A stretch of 64,000 nt of DNA from Zygnema cylindricum (lineage: Eukaryota; Streptophyta; Zygnematophyceae; Zygnematales; Zygnemataceae), in the NCBI GenBank assembly GCA_037447655.1, contig JBBHKE010000290.1:1-64000 (forward strand). The letters run 5' to 3'. The translations under genes and the position numbers were made by a program. The notes under the pieces are model-generated. The model did no database searches and was not told the DNA's origin. It saw nothing but the letters and a program-made list of their open reading frames with translations. Shown here piece after piece: positions 11,973 to 22,826 of this stretch (the first letter of the stretch is position 1; the number at the start of each line of letters is the position of its first letter).

Positions 11973-12616
11973 ATATTATTTATATAAGTGAGTTTATACT
12001 TAGCGATGTGCAATCCCCTATAAAAACCCAATATTTGAAGTGGTTCAAACTGTTAGACCTTGATGCATACATGAGCTGTAATGTCGTAACCTGTGGACGA
12101 CGCCAACGCTCTCGATGTGCCTGATGCACCGATGCAGTGATGCAAAACCAATGTTTATAAATTTTCGAGTTTGCCGATGTAATCGATGCGCTACAATGGA
12201 AACGTATCAATCCAGCAATTTGGGATACGATTTCCTCCAATTATAACGTCGTAATAACAATGGCTCCCTTATCATTGTGACATTCATTCCTCTCTTTGTC
12301 TTGTTTGTTAACTCCCCAAACGGTAAGTCCAAGGAAAGAACAAGATTGGAATAATAAAATAATAAAGACTCCTATTGTACGCAATATTTTCATCACTAAT
12401 GTAGCATTAGTTACGTGCGTAATTGATTCTGGAAGTCATCACGAATTCCAGCACACAACATCCAGAATAACGTTCTCTTTCCTTCTCTTCTTTTCTTTTC
12501 TTTTTTATTCTCGAGGTCAAAAAGCCGAACATGCATTTTGATCCCAATGCTCTATGTCGCCATTAAAATTACTGAATTATTAGCTTTAAAGAGGTATTAA
12601 TATGAACAACACTACA

Positions 12617-12913
12617 CCTTACATCGCTTTCAAAGTTAGTGAAATTATTACACTATGGCGGATTTAACATTAACCCCTCAAAATTATGGTTTGCCACGTA
12701 GCTCATCATGGGCCACTAAACTGAATGGTGTTATTTAAACTAATTTATGATTTTGGGTAAAAAAACACTCACTCGAATTAGAGTGATTAACTACAGTAGT
12801 GATGGAGAGTGTAAGGTATGGTCATCTGACGTGGCTCAGTTTGGGCCACTTCAATAGATTCGGGCAACTAAACGAACGACAATTCTGGTGTTATTAACTC
12901 TAATAGCGAATAC
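12617..12913. mobile_element. Degenerate TA-flanked MITE relative
   Basis: The left end TACACCTTACATCGCT and the right end AACTCTAATAGCGAATACAGG resemble decayed TIRs of the CACCG..ATCG..TATTAG family found elsewhere in this window. The match is partial, so this is a tentative call. Confidence 0.35.
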
Positions 12914-13497
12914 AGGTCTTATAAAGTATGGCTAAGTTGAAAATTCAGACAACATATGATTCGTTACTGAGCTAGAGATAGAATCAACAAACTTTATGTC
13001 AATTAAAGTGTTGCATAGAACACTCACCTCCGTTAGAGCTAACGAAATCAAAATGGTACAGTTGTCCTAAAGCAACTGATATATTTTGTCTGTCAGCAAG
13101 TACCTGGAAGTCAGCATCCGCCCAGAAAAAACAAAAACAGATTTAGAAAAAAAAAAATCCACAAAAACCTCTAGTTAAGACAATGTGTAAACAATACTGA
13201 AAGAAATACCACAATATGGTGTAACCAAGATAGTTAGACTTTTTTCCCTCTTCTCTCTTAGACTCCCACATCCCTCCCTCACTCCCTCTCTCTCCCTCTA
13301 CCTCGCCCTTGCCTTTGCCCTCACCCTCGCCCTCGCCCCTCTCCCTAGCTCTCGCCTCGCCCCTCTCCCTCTCCTCTCGCCTCGCCCCTCCCTCTCCCTC
13401 TCCCTCTTCTCTCCCTCACCCTCGCCCCTCTCCTGTTGTATTTAGCAATATGTGCCGTTCAATACCGAGAGGTGGTTACGCCCACTCTCAAAATATA
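12914..13497. other. Intergenic DNA and CT-rich tract
   Basis: Ordinary sequence to about 13240, then a CTCCCT/CTCGCC pyrimidine tract to about 13440. I searched the minus strand here for a continuation of the Moco-sulfurase-like gene and found none. Confidence 0.5.
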
Positions 13498-13811
13498 TGT
13501 TAAGATTCGTAGAATCGTGGGGATAGAGTGGAGAATCCCGTAATGGGAAAAGTGAGCCGGTCAGGGCTCGAACCTAGGACCTCTGGAAAGAGCCTCCAGT
13601 GCACTAACCACTGCGCCACCATCCTAAATATGGAGAAAGTCAAGTCCATATTGTATAGTATCAAATATGGGTGCACCCCACATCCCGGGTCAATTGGTAC
13701 ATTTTGCTTAAGTCAACAATACATACGAAAGGTCCCCCCAGTTGGCTCACTGGTGCTCAGTTCTCCCAAGCGTGGGACATGTCAAACTCCAGATTTTGGG
13801 AAATTCTAACA
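13498..13811 (-). mobile_element. LTR-like/SINE-like element with tRNA-derived promoter
   Basis: The element starts TGTTAAG and ends TTCTAACA, i.e. TGTTA..TAACA termini. On the minus strand (13628 to about 13557) it carries a tRNA-like head: TGGCGCAGTGGTTAGTGC (box A type), then GGTTCGAGCCC (box B type). The same head, closely matching, occurs on the plus strand at 61148-61210. The 13742-13811 end resembles the 3' tail of the 61-kb element in the opposite orientation (GGCTCACT..GTGGGACAT..GGGAAATTCTAACA), so two copies may be joined head to head. I see no clear target duplication. It lies just downstream of the last exon I could recognise of the gene at 13877-20141. Confidence 0.6.
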
Positions 13812-13876
13812 TCTCCCTGTCCTCTCCCTCTCCCTCCGCCTTCTTTCCCTCTCCCATTTCCTCTCCCTCTACCCAC

Positions 13877-16800
13877 CTGCACCAGGGAAGGCGCCACTCT
13901 CTCTCCCCTGCGGTCCACTATGTTGAAAGCGAGAGAGGCGCCTCTCTCTGCCACAGAGCCTGAGACCAACCGACAAATGGAAAAAGTCAAGGGAAGAAAA
14001 GTCAACCAACCAGTTAAAAGAATGTCAATCGACGATCGAAAAAAGTAAATCAATCGATCAATGAAAAAAAGTCAATCGATCAATAAAAAGAGTCTATGGA
14101 CCAATCAAAACAAATCAACCGACCAACTCAAAATAAGACAATAATGAAAACAATTGAACAAAAACTTTATCTTCCATGCTTCACTATCTCCACCACACTT
14201 TCATAACCTCTTCCCTTTTGAAAATCAACTGAATGTAGAAGTCCTATTTACTATTCCATCCTCTATTTCCCTCCCTTCCCCTACCCTCCCCCACTACTCC
14301 CCCCCCCCGACTGCATCCCACCTCCACCACCTCGCACTATCCACTACCTCCCCTCTCCCTTCCCTAGCCCCAATACCACTTAATACCCTTCCCTCTCCTC
14401 CCTCTTCCCTCCTCCCTCCCTCCCTCTCTCCCATCCCCTCTCCCCCACTCCTCTCTCCTCTTCTCTCCCTCACTTGGTCCGTAGATCTCCACCAACGAGG
14501 CTCTCTCTCCCTCCCTCCCCTTATGCCTTAGTCTCCCTAGCGCCTCCGTAAGCCACTCGAGCAGCAGCTCCAGGTGGCGGCTTATGGCGGCCTCTCCCAT
14601 CTCCTGGATCTGGTCGAGTCCTCGACACTCTACCTCCAAATCACTCTCTCTCTCCCTCTCTCTCTCCCTCCCCGTCTCGCTCTCCCTCTCCCTCTCACTA
14701 TCTCTCGACCTCATGAAATCCCTCTCACTCACCCTCTCTCTCTCCCTCTCGCTCTCCGTCTCTCTGTCCCTCTCACTATCTCTCGACCGCATAAACTCAC
14801 TCTCTCCGTCCCTCTCACTCTCCCTCTTGCTTTTGCTCTCGTTCTCCCTCTCCCTCTCACTATCTCTCGACCCCATGAACTGCCTCTCGTTCTTTCCCTC
14901 TCTCTGCCTCTCGCTCTCCCCCTCTCTTTCCCTCTCACTCTCTCTCGATCCCACGAATTCCCTCTCCCTCCCCCTCTTGCTCTCTCTCGAATCCACGAAA
15001 TCCCTCTCGCTCTCCCTCAACCCCACGAACTCTCTCTCACTCTCACTCTCTCTCTCTCTTGACTCCACATACTCTCTCTCATTCTCTCTCGACCCCACAA
15101 ACTCTTTCTCTGCCTCACTCGACCCCACGGCTCTTGGACCCACATCGCGGAGACTGTGAATTGGACCGGGTTCCATTCTGGATTCCGTTACGGATTCCGT
15201 TATGGGAGGTTCCGTTAGAGGAGAGGTAGGATCGGCAGTTTTTCCGGCCGTTTGGATGGGTTTTTGGGATGAGTGAGTTTTTGGGTTTTGTAGGAGTGTA
15301 TTTAAAAATGGGTGTGTTTTAAAATTTGTGTTTGGGGTTTGTGGAGGACATTTGTGAGTGGAAACGATATTTGACGAGGATTTATCGGGTGGAATAATTA
15401 AAGACTGTTCCAATTTAAGATTGTTGTGATCTTTAGATGAGTAAGTGGGACTATTAATTGAATTAAAGTTGGAGTTGGAATGATAGTTCAAAGTGGAATT
15501 TGGAGTGGATTTTGAGTTGGAGGAGGGATAAGAATTGGGTTTATTGGGATTGGTGGATAGATTAGAATTGGGATTAGCATTGGAAGAATCTTTAGTATTA
15601 AATTGAGGATTGGAAGATTCCGCGATGGAATTAGGATTGAATTTAGGGTCAGAAATTGAATTAAGGAATGAACCAAACATGGGGAGAGACGTCTTTTGGT
15701 CTGATTGATTACCCTCTCCTCCTCCTCCTCCTCCTCCTCCTCCTCCCTCTCTTCCTCCTCCTCTCCTCCTCTTTCTCCTCCTCCCCCTCCTCCTCCTCCC
15801 CCTCCTACTCCTCCTTGAGGACTGATTCCACAGAGAGGAGAAAAAGTCAACAAAGATAAATGTCCTCGACTGCCAATCTCCGACGGTGATGTGAGATCCG
15901 AAGAATTAAAAGAAGAAGAAAAAGAAGAAGTCATGTACCCCAATTCTCCCTCTCTTTTTAATAAATCCGCAAAAGGATGGTCATCGGCTAAGGGAGAAAT
16001 TCCCGGACTCGACGAAATTCCCGAAGGAGATAACGGAATCGTAACGGAAACGACAGACTCTTCCGTTGAAGACGACGGAATCTCTATACACATATCTTTT
16101 CTGCAAAAAGACAAACCATTTCTCGAATTGGTCGACAAACAAAATCCTCCTCCTCCTACTTCACCACATCCCTCGCTTATTTTGCTCGAAAACCTCTTTC
16201 CATTCGTTCCCTCCGATCTAAAACCTCCATTTCCTCCATTTGCCCCATTTCCTCCCTTTCCTCCCTTTCCTCCCTTTCCATCCTTTCCTCCCTTTCCTCC
16301 CTTTCCCATATCCAATCCATTTCCCGGACCAAAAACCGAACCAAATCCGCAATTATTTGACGTCCCCGTTTCCGGCCGACGCACTAAAAGACAACCGAAT
16401 CCGGTCGGATCTCGACCGAAAACTTTATAAAAGGAAAAGATGACGTAATCAGGTCGACAGCTTTGAAGATTAATTCGATCTCCGGGTCCCATTGCAGAAG
16501 CGTCCAATAAAACTTTCCATCCTCTTTTTTGAGCCTCTTTTACTAATCTTAATTTTGGATCCACTCTAACGCCGGACACTCGAGATACTACCGGGAGTAC
16601 TACTAAACCTCTCCCTCTCCCTCCTTCGGAAACTAACAGTCTGCAAAACCTCAGCGGGATGGGAGGAGAGAAGGTGAGGGAGACGGGAAGGAAAAAGAAG
16701 AGAGTTTGAGGAACGAGAGAGGGAGATGACATGGGAGAGAGAGGGAGGAAGGAGGAGGAAAAAATTGGAGAGGGTGGATAATGAGGATTACTAGTAGCTT

Positions 16801-19800
16801 CAATTAGATGTTATTTCAAACGAAGATTAAAAAAACAAATAGAAGGAGTTATGAACTTTTGCTTACCTCTTTCAAAGTTGGGTCCTTCACTCACAATTAT
16901 TAGAACAACAATGATAATGTTTATTCAATTTCGATGAAAAAGTTTGTAATTCTTAACCCTTTTTCGAAGGAATCAGAGAAAATCTCATGAAGCAAACTAA
17001 CCAACGCTCTCCAACGCTTGCCCTACAGCATGGAGCCATGACCCTCGCCTTATGGAGAGAGAAGAGGAGAGGGAGCGTGAGTGTTCAAGGAAGAGGGAAA
17101 GTGAGAAAGGGAGAGAGAGAGGGAGAGTGAAACATTCTGTAATGAGAGAGAGAGAGGGAGAGTGTGGTAGTCAGACAGACAGTCAGAGAATGTGAGGACA
17201 AGAGAGAGAGAGACAGCAACTCTTCCCCTCTCCTTCTCTATAAGAAAAACAGATGTGTCTGTGTCTGTGTGTGTGTGAGAAAGTGAGAGAGAGGGAGAGA
17301 GAAAGAACAGAGATAATCTGGTTGTTGAGAAAAAATAGATCCGGAAGAGGGCGGAAGAAAGGGCCAGAGAAGTGCCAGAGAAAATAACGTAGAGGCCGGC
17401 CGAACCGGTCCAGGGAAGGCTGAGGCCGGCCTTAAAGTGCCATGTCCGCGTGGGGTCAGAAGGAAGCCAGCTGAGCCAAGGGGCAGAGGGGGGAACAGAG
17501 GAGGTAGGTGAGAAGGGGACTGGGTGGAGGGGCTGCAGCTAAGAATCCAGGAATGGAATTTAGGGAAACGGAGAATGGAAACGAGGAGGGGAGATGGAGA
17601 AAATGGTCAGCAAGAGAACAACTGGGGAATGGATTAGGAAAAGGAACCGAGAATGAGACTAATGGAAAGAGGAAGATGGAAGGAAAGGAAATAAATGGAA
17701 AGGGGGGAAGAGGTAAGCACCCTGAGAGCCGCCCCTCCCGTGGCTGTAAAGAGCGCCACGTGGTGGTCCGGGAAGGTCTCGAGGTGCTCGAATACCCTCT
17801 CTCGGAGACGCTCCTCTAGGGGGGTGGAAGGGAGAGAACCACTCTGGGGGGGAGAGGGAGAGGGAGAGGAGAGGGTGAGGCAGGGAGAGAGAGAGAAGGA
17901 GAGGGAGAGACGAGAGGGAAGGAGAAGGAGACAACAAGAGAGAGAGGGAGAAGCAGGGAGAGAGAGAGGGAGAGGGAGAGACGGAGAGGGAAGTGGAGGG
18001 AGAGAGAGGGGAAGCGAGTGGAGGGAAGGGAGGGGAGTGGAGGGGAGGAATACAGACGGAGAGAGAGAGGGAGAGAGAGAGGGAGAGAGAGAGGGAGAGA
18101 GAGAATAGAGAGGGAGATCGAGAGAGAGGGGACAGAGAGAGAGAGAAGGGGGAGGCCCTACCTGGATGGCTTCCAGTGTGACATGTTTGGTCCTCCCCCG
18201 CAGGAAGCTCGGAAGGGAGGGCGTCCCACTCTTCGTATCCTCCTACACCCCAAGAACAATAATAATAATGATATCTGCATCTCCTCACAATTTCAAAAAG
18301 AGAAAGTACTCCAAAAGTGTAAAAGTAATGTAGCCTCCATCCATTAAAACAACAAACAAAGAAAATTATACCTTTTCTTTTTCTTTTTCTTTTTCTTTTC
18401 TTTTCTTTTATTTTCTTTTCTTTTCTTTGGAAAGTCAAATCTTTGTTGTCACATGTGTAAAGAAACTTCGACGTTTAAAAAAAATATATATATATATATA
18501 TATATATGATTATGATTTCCTCTGAAGGTTTGTCTTGTCATGTTTTCTTCCAGTTTTAAATAAAAAAATTCGCAACCAAGTATTTCTTTTTTTGAGTGTG
18601 ACAAATGTCACGCTTGGATTAACATGCACCGACACAATTCCCGAGAATTTTCCCCCGCCACACTAATACTGGTTCGTCCAATTTTACAAGTTTATTGTTT
18701 TTATAAATGTATTTATTGAGTTGTCTTTTATTGGAAAAGAAAAAAAAATCACTGTTTTGAAGAAGACATTTTTCCCTTTCCTTTTTGTCTTTTCCATCGA
18801 AACTTTACTCTCACCCGCTCTTTTCTGTACTAATGTTTTTGCCACCGTTGCGTGTCTTGTTTCGAAACACAAGATGTCAATTTATCAGTCACGGTTTCCC
18901 ATCTAGAGTTTGTTTGGGTTTTTGTCGGTTTTCAAGATTTGTCTCTTAGCGACCTCTACCGCCCTTCCAACAAAATTTTGCACCCTAAATAGTGTGGATA
19001 TTGTGGGGAAGTTTGTCTCCGACGATAATTACAACAAATCCGAAAATGGAAAAAAATACACCTTAAAAAGTGTGGATTTTCTCAAAAAAAACCCCATTTT
19101 GACTTTGAGGCGCGGATTTTCCACACCTTAATTAGTGCGGACTTTTTGCGCTAAGTTCGTTCGTTTTCAACGATTCTACTGACGATTCGACCGAATTTCG
19201 CACCTTACAAAAGGAAAGATTTTGTGGGGAAATTTATTCTCGTAATCAAAATGCCCCTTCATAGGAAATTTCTCACCATAAAAAGTGTGGAAACGTGCAC
19301 TAAAACTATTGTTGGGTATAGACTCTCAAGAAAATTCACGTATTATCCCCTACCCTTCCCTCCCTTTACCCCTCTCCCTCTCCCTCTCCCTCTCCCTCTC
19401 CCTCTCCCTCTCCCTCTCCCTCCCCCTCTCCCTCCCCCCTCTCCCCCTCCCTCTCCCTTTCTTCTTCTCCCTTCCCCTCTCTCCTTCCCCTCTCTCCTCT
19501 CCTTCTCCCTCTCCCCCTCCCCCTCCATATCTTTCTCGCTCTGCCTCTTCCTGTCCCTCTCCCTCTCCCTCTCCCTCTCCCTCTCCCTTTCCCTCTCCCT
19601 CTCCCTCCTCTCTCTCTCCTTCCCTTCCCTACCATTTGGCTGTGGGAGAAAAGTGCGATCCCCGAATAGTCGAAGCTCACTCTCCTCTCTCTCTCCTCTT
19701 CCCTCTCCCCCCTCCGGAGCTCCTCGAAGGCACCCACCAGAGACTGTAGGGAAGAAAGGGAGAGGGGGGGAAGGAAAGTGAGGAGGAGAGAGAGAGAGAG

Positions 19801-20141
19801 AGGGAAGAAGAGGCACGGAGAGGGAGGGAAGGGGAGGGAAGGGGAGGGAAAGGGAGAAAACGGGAGAGAAAGCGAGGGCATGTGAGGTCGAAGAAGGGAA
19901 GGGGAAGAGGAAGGGAATGGGAGTGAAGGGGAGGGAGACGGAGGAAGAGAGAAGGAGAGGGAGGGAGAGGGCGGGAGTTGCAAGGAAGGACAAGAGGGTC
20001 AATCGGGGAGTAGAGGGAGGGGGGGGAAGGGAGGGAGGGAGGTGGATGGGGGGCGGGGAGGGAAGGGGAGGCACCTCGTATCGGGGGTGGAGGGAGAGGA
20101 AGGAGTCGAAGGCGGAGGCGATGTCGGGGACTTCCTCGGGA
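13877..20141 (-). CDS. Moco-sulfurase-like PLP-dependent protein (plant family), partial gene model
   Basis: A spliced minus-strand gene resembling the plant PLP-dependent transferase family related to molybdenum cofactor sulfurase. Exons I can join by GT-AG sites and phase are 20141-20075 (PEEVPDIASAFDSFLSLHPRY), 19743-19633 (VSFDYSGIALFSHSQM, the family's CLDYxGxGLFS region), 18242-18162, 17813-17721 (VALFTATGGAALR, cf. FTxxxxxAxRL), 16640-14474 and 13959-13877 (AERGASLAFNIVD, cf. ERGAAVAFNV). The 16640 exon contains SRVSG, GWKVLLDASAMGPGD and FSFYKVFGRDPTGFGCLLV. The lysine in SFYK (about 16425) matches the PLP Schiff-base lysine of Moco sulfurases; many plant paralogues have Arg there. 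Its C-terminal part has LEVECRGLDQ..LLEWLTEALGRLRHK..LVEIYGP. Not found: the exon equivalent to the AESYPF region (between 17720 and 16641), the start exon (an ATG at 21133 reading MDCFGSKGG is a weak candidate) and the terminal SLGIGFL exon. A frame switch occurs near 15.75 kb. Catalytic function is not shown. Confidence 0.8.
14640..15130 (-). repeat. Coding tandem repeat (Ser/Arg/Glu-rich) in the Moco-sulfurase-like gene
   Basis: Within the large exon the protein has about eight units built on (E/D)F(V/M)xSR(D/E)SE followed by RE/SE runs, for example EFVGSRENE, DFVDSRESK, QFMGSRDSE and DFMRSRDSE. The DNA is CTCTCC-type low complexity, like the surrounding introns. This suggests a repeat that expanded inside the exon while staying open. 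It forms a charged, probably disordered linker between the PLP domain and the conserved C-terminal segment. Confidence 0.8.
15700..15850 (-). other. Frame switch in a GAG/GGA repeat of the large exon
   Basis: The upstream frame (16640 down to 15488) reads Gly-run, ERGG, Glu-run, RVINQTKRR. The downstream conserved frame (ending 14474) is open through the same GGA/GAG repeat and reads EGNQSDQKTSLPMFGSF. The two frames overlap from about 15680 to 15488, so a 1-2 base length change in the trinucleotide repeat would join them. It may be a real frameshift, an assembly error in the repeat, or a small intron. Confidence 0.6.
16641..17720 (-). other. Intron region with an expected but unlocated exon
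   Basis: Mostly GA-rich DNA, including (GAGA)n around 17080-17300. Family members carry about 60 residues (AESYPF... to LCS) between the flanking exons. I could not find them here. The phases support a missing exon, because exon 17813-17721 ends in phase 0 while exon 16640 starts with one base of a codon. Confidence 0.5.
17826..18155. repeat. Purine-rich (GAGAGGGA)n low-complexity intron tract
   Basis: Imperfect GAGAGGGA/GGGAGAGA repeats fill the intron between the 18162 and 17813 exon boundaries. Long open frames reported on both strands here are repeat translations. Confidence 0.85.
18243..19632 (-). other. Long intron of the Moco-sulfurase-like gene
   Basis: Contains a (CTTTT)n tract at about 18365-18425 and a (TA)n run near 18484-18508. 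It also has a 300-base stretch (18970-19290) where (A/T)AGTGTGGA recurs, and a CTCTCCCTC tract (19350-19620). No coding exon was found between the 19633 and 18242 splice sites. Confidence 0.6.
18970..19290. repeat. Recurrent ..TAAATAGTGTGG-like motif
   Basis: CACCCTAAATAGTGTGGA, CACCTTAAAAAGTGTGGA, CACCTTAATTAGTGCGGA and CACCATAAAAAGTGTGGA occur about 80-125 bases apart. AAATAGTGTGG also occurs inside the TA-flanked MITEs, so this could be a decayed array of MITE-internal sequence. Confidence 0.45.
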
Positions 20142-20942
20142 CTAAAAAAACAAAAAAATAAAAAAAATTGAGGGGAAGATTGAAGGAAGAAATACGAAAA
20201 AGATAAAAACAAGGGAAGAAAGGGAGAAGGAAAAAGAGAGGTAGGGGAAAGAGAGAGAGAGAATGAGGGGAGAAAAGAGAGGAGAAAGGGAGAGAAGGGA
20301 GAATGAGAGAGAGGGTACAAAGAGAGAGACAGGGAAAAGGGAGAGGATAGAGAATGAGAGAGAGAGGGGGAGAGAGAGAGAGCGCAGAATAAAGAGGGTT
20401 TTCGAAGGAAACCAAACATCACATTATGAGTATTTAACGATTAGAAAATAAAACATTTGCAAAAAAAAAAATTCCGGTAATTTATTTAGTTTTTGACAGA
20501 TTTAATAAAAAATATAAAAAAGCTGAGAGAGTAAAGACGAACTGTTAATTTTAACTTCGGTTGTTATGGGGGGGAGAAAGGGATAGGGAAAGGGAGGGGG
20601 AGGGAGAGGGAGTTGGGAGAGAGAAGGGGAGGGGAAAGGGAGAGGGGCGGGAAGGGCGAGTGACAGAGAGGAGGAAAGTGAGGGAGAGGGAGAGGGGAAA
20701 AGTAAGAGAAAAGTTTCATAGAGAGGGAAGGAGAGAGAAAGGGAGAAGACATGGAGTGAGAGGGGGAAGAGAAAAATTGGATGGCATTGGAAGAAGAGCG
20801 AGAGAGATGAGTAAGGGAGTAGAGGGAGAGAGAAATCATGGGGCAATGGGGAGGGATGAGACACTGTCAAAAAAAGAATAAAAAAGGAACACCTCCATAG
20901 GAATTAGGCGTAGGTTATGAACTCACAAGAAAGCAGATGGGG

Positions 20943-21013
<71 letters not shown>

Positions 21014-21540
21014 AACAACGGGGAGTCGGGAGGAGAGTGGGAAGAGGGACAGAGAGAGAATCAAGGGAGGGGTAAGTCTCCACCGGGAACAAAATTCCTC
21101 ACTCCGGAGACCCCCTTTGGATCCGAAACAATCCATTGTTTTTTTTTCTTTTTGTCTTCTTCCCCCTCCCTCCAACCTCATATATTTCCCAATACGACAA
21201 AAAAAAGGAGAGAAGATTAAAAAGAAAAAAAGAAAAAAAAAAAGTGTCAAAAAAAATCCCTCGTCTAATTGGCTTAGTCCTCTTTTCCCCTCCCTCTCAA
21301 TTTTGATTTCCTCTCAATTTCCTACTAGCTATACTCTCCTTCTCTCCCTTTCCATCACTCGTTTCTTCTCTCCCTCCTTGTCCCTCTATCCCTCTCGCCC
21401 TCTCTCCCTCTCTCTCCCATTCTCTCCCTCTCTCTCCCTCTCTTTCTCTCTCTCCCTCTCCCCCTCTCTGCCTCCCTCTCATTCCCTCCCCCTCCCCTCC
21501 CCTCTCCTCTCCTCCCCTCTCCTCCCCTCCTACCGTGTCC
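20142..21540. other. Upstream region of the minus-strand gene, low complexity
   Basis: Mostly GA/CT-rich imperfect repeats (20220-20390, 20570-20830, 21330-21535). The many open frames on both strands are repeat translations. A minus-strand ATG at 21133, preceded by A-rich sequence, opens MDCFGSKGGLRSEEFC and might be the first coding exon of the Moco-sulfurase-like gene. Its donor site is weak. Confidence 0.45.
20946..21010. repeat. (GA)n microsatellite
   Basis: A nearly perfect GA dinucleotide run of about 65 bases. Confidence 0.95.
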
Positions 21541-21800
21541 GCCTTCGCCTGCGCCACCAGTGCTTCCGCATCACGACAAAACAGCTGGCCTCGATTACGA
21601 CAATTTAGTGTGTACGGACGCGCTAGCCGCCGAAAGAGCGCGACAAAACAGTGAGCTTGGGACGCGACAGCGCCAACAGAAACCAACAACCGACGCCACG
21701 CGGCGGACGGCGAAACGGCCGCGGATCGCGGAAGATTCCGATACAAGTCAAGAAAGATACATAGTGCGGGGCTGCGACCCGTCACACGCTTGAACGTACG
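21541..21800. other. CpG-rich block, possible promoter or 5' exon
   Basis: GC/CpG-rich compared with its flanks and open on both strands. The minus frame reads RGQLFCRDAEALVAQAKADT and reaches a good donor-like GTAGGA. The plus frame contains RRTAKRPRI, a basic run. Neither is recognisable. Position and composition would fit the promoter/5' end of the gene at 13.9-20.1 kb. Confidence 0.35.
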
Positions 21801-22633
21801 AGCTGGGCGTCATAGGTGGCGTTTCACTGCAAAGTCACTGACACGTGGACATAAAGTACGTGAAAAGTACGGAGTGTTTAAACCAACGGCTGACCGGATT
21901 CTCTGCTTTAATAGAGCAGCAGACTGTTTTTTTAGTGTTTAGGCACGGTTCATCATTACTGTAGTTCTGCCACTTCACGGTATGCTTCATTTTGGACGGG
22001 GTATAAGGTACTGTTGAATTTCACGCTAGTTAGCGCCGCCATTTTCGGGATGCACATTTGGCAATGTACTGTAGCGTAGTAGTTCAGTTAAAAGTACACG
22101 GCTGTCTCTACGCACCCTCGCTCTTTTTATGAAGTGATTTCATTTTCTGATGTGATTCTGAATCGTGATAACTTCGTGTCTGCCACTGGTTCTGCCATGT
22201 GTTACGAGCTACTGTGATTGGGCCGATTTTAAACATCTTGACTTCGATTGATTTCTTCCGTACGCATACATGCAAAATACCGTTACAATTTGCCGAGAAC
22301 GTTGACGGCGTTGCGACGACACGAACTCCTGAGGTATATTTTGAAGTATTTATGCGATCGATTGCGACACTAACAACAAATCTGGGTTACCAGCTGCCGT
22401 AGCCCGTAGGGCTAAATGTACGAATTCCAGCTAACCGAATGGCTGTACATTTTGAGAGCGAATAGGCATAGATGTCCTATGAGAATAACGCACGGAGTAA
22501 ACTAACGAATACTACGTTCCGTGCGCATAAAACATTTTCAAACTTTTAAAATTCGTAGGTAAAATTCGTACTTTTTGTATTTTTCAAATTTAAATATTTA
22601 AAGATTTCAAATCCTAAAAACTGAAACGTGCAA
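21801..22633. other. No gene seen
   Basis: Intergenic sequence of mixed composition. The plus-strand open frame at 22199-22402 is not recognisable and has no supporting signals. Confidence 0.5.
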
Positions 22634-22807
22634 CGAACTAGCGGCGAGCGCCGGAATTTACGGCGTCTCCAACGTCGGCGTCCTCCTAAAGACGGTGTGG
22701 AGGACAGAAAAAAATACGCGTGCGAGACGCCATAAATTCCGCGGCTCGCCGCTCATGTAAAAATACGCGTGCGAGACGCCATAAATTCCGCGGCTCGCCG
22801 CTCATAT
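22634..22807. repeat. Inverted plus tandem CpG-rich repeat beside a MITE
   Basis: GGCGAGCGCCGGAATTTACG with GGCGTCTC at 22642-22675 is inverted relative to GAGACGCCATAAATTCCGCG with GCTCGCC near 22721-22755. The latter repeats in tandem (period about 49) to 22807. The 22634-22715 sequence recurs in direct orientation at about 23566-23645, on the other side of the MITE at 22827-23563. Confidence 0.75.
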
Positions 22808-22826
22808 AAAAATATGCAACGAACTA

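Larger units (their letters stand above)
11155..12616. other. CpG-rich then ordinary intergenic DNA, no gene supported
   Basis: 11200-11280 is unusually GC/CpG-rich (CGACGCGCCGCGCCGCGCGG) and is followed by TATA-like words. I could not connect it to a coding exon. The open frames at 11322-11519, 11980-12240 and 12296-12541 have no recognisable domain. Confidence 0.45.

Noticed and set aside
13528-13630. A genuine tRNA gene
   Set aside because: Box A and box B words are present, but the arms do not pair into a full cloverleaf and an LTR/SINE-like body surrounds it.
14154-15159. Plus-strand open frames rich in Ser/Leu/Pro opposite the Moco-sulfurase-like exon
   Set aside because: They are reverse-strand translations of CTCTCC repeats. 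The minus frame has conserved motifs and splice sites, while the plus frames have none.
17659-18438. Long minus-strand frame (259 codons) rich in SLSLSP
   Set aside because: It is a repeat translation. The real exons at 18242-18162 and 17813-17721 lie inside it in other frames and are supported by phase and motifs.
19343-20422. 359-codon minus-strand frame
   Set aside because: It runs through low-complexity introns. Only the short segment at 20141-20075 matches a conserved exon; the segment at 19743-19633 is in another frame.
20263-20881. Plus-strand Arg/Glu/Gly-rich frames
   Set aside because: Translations of GAGAGGGA tracts with no domain.
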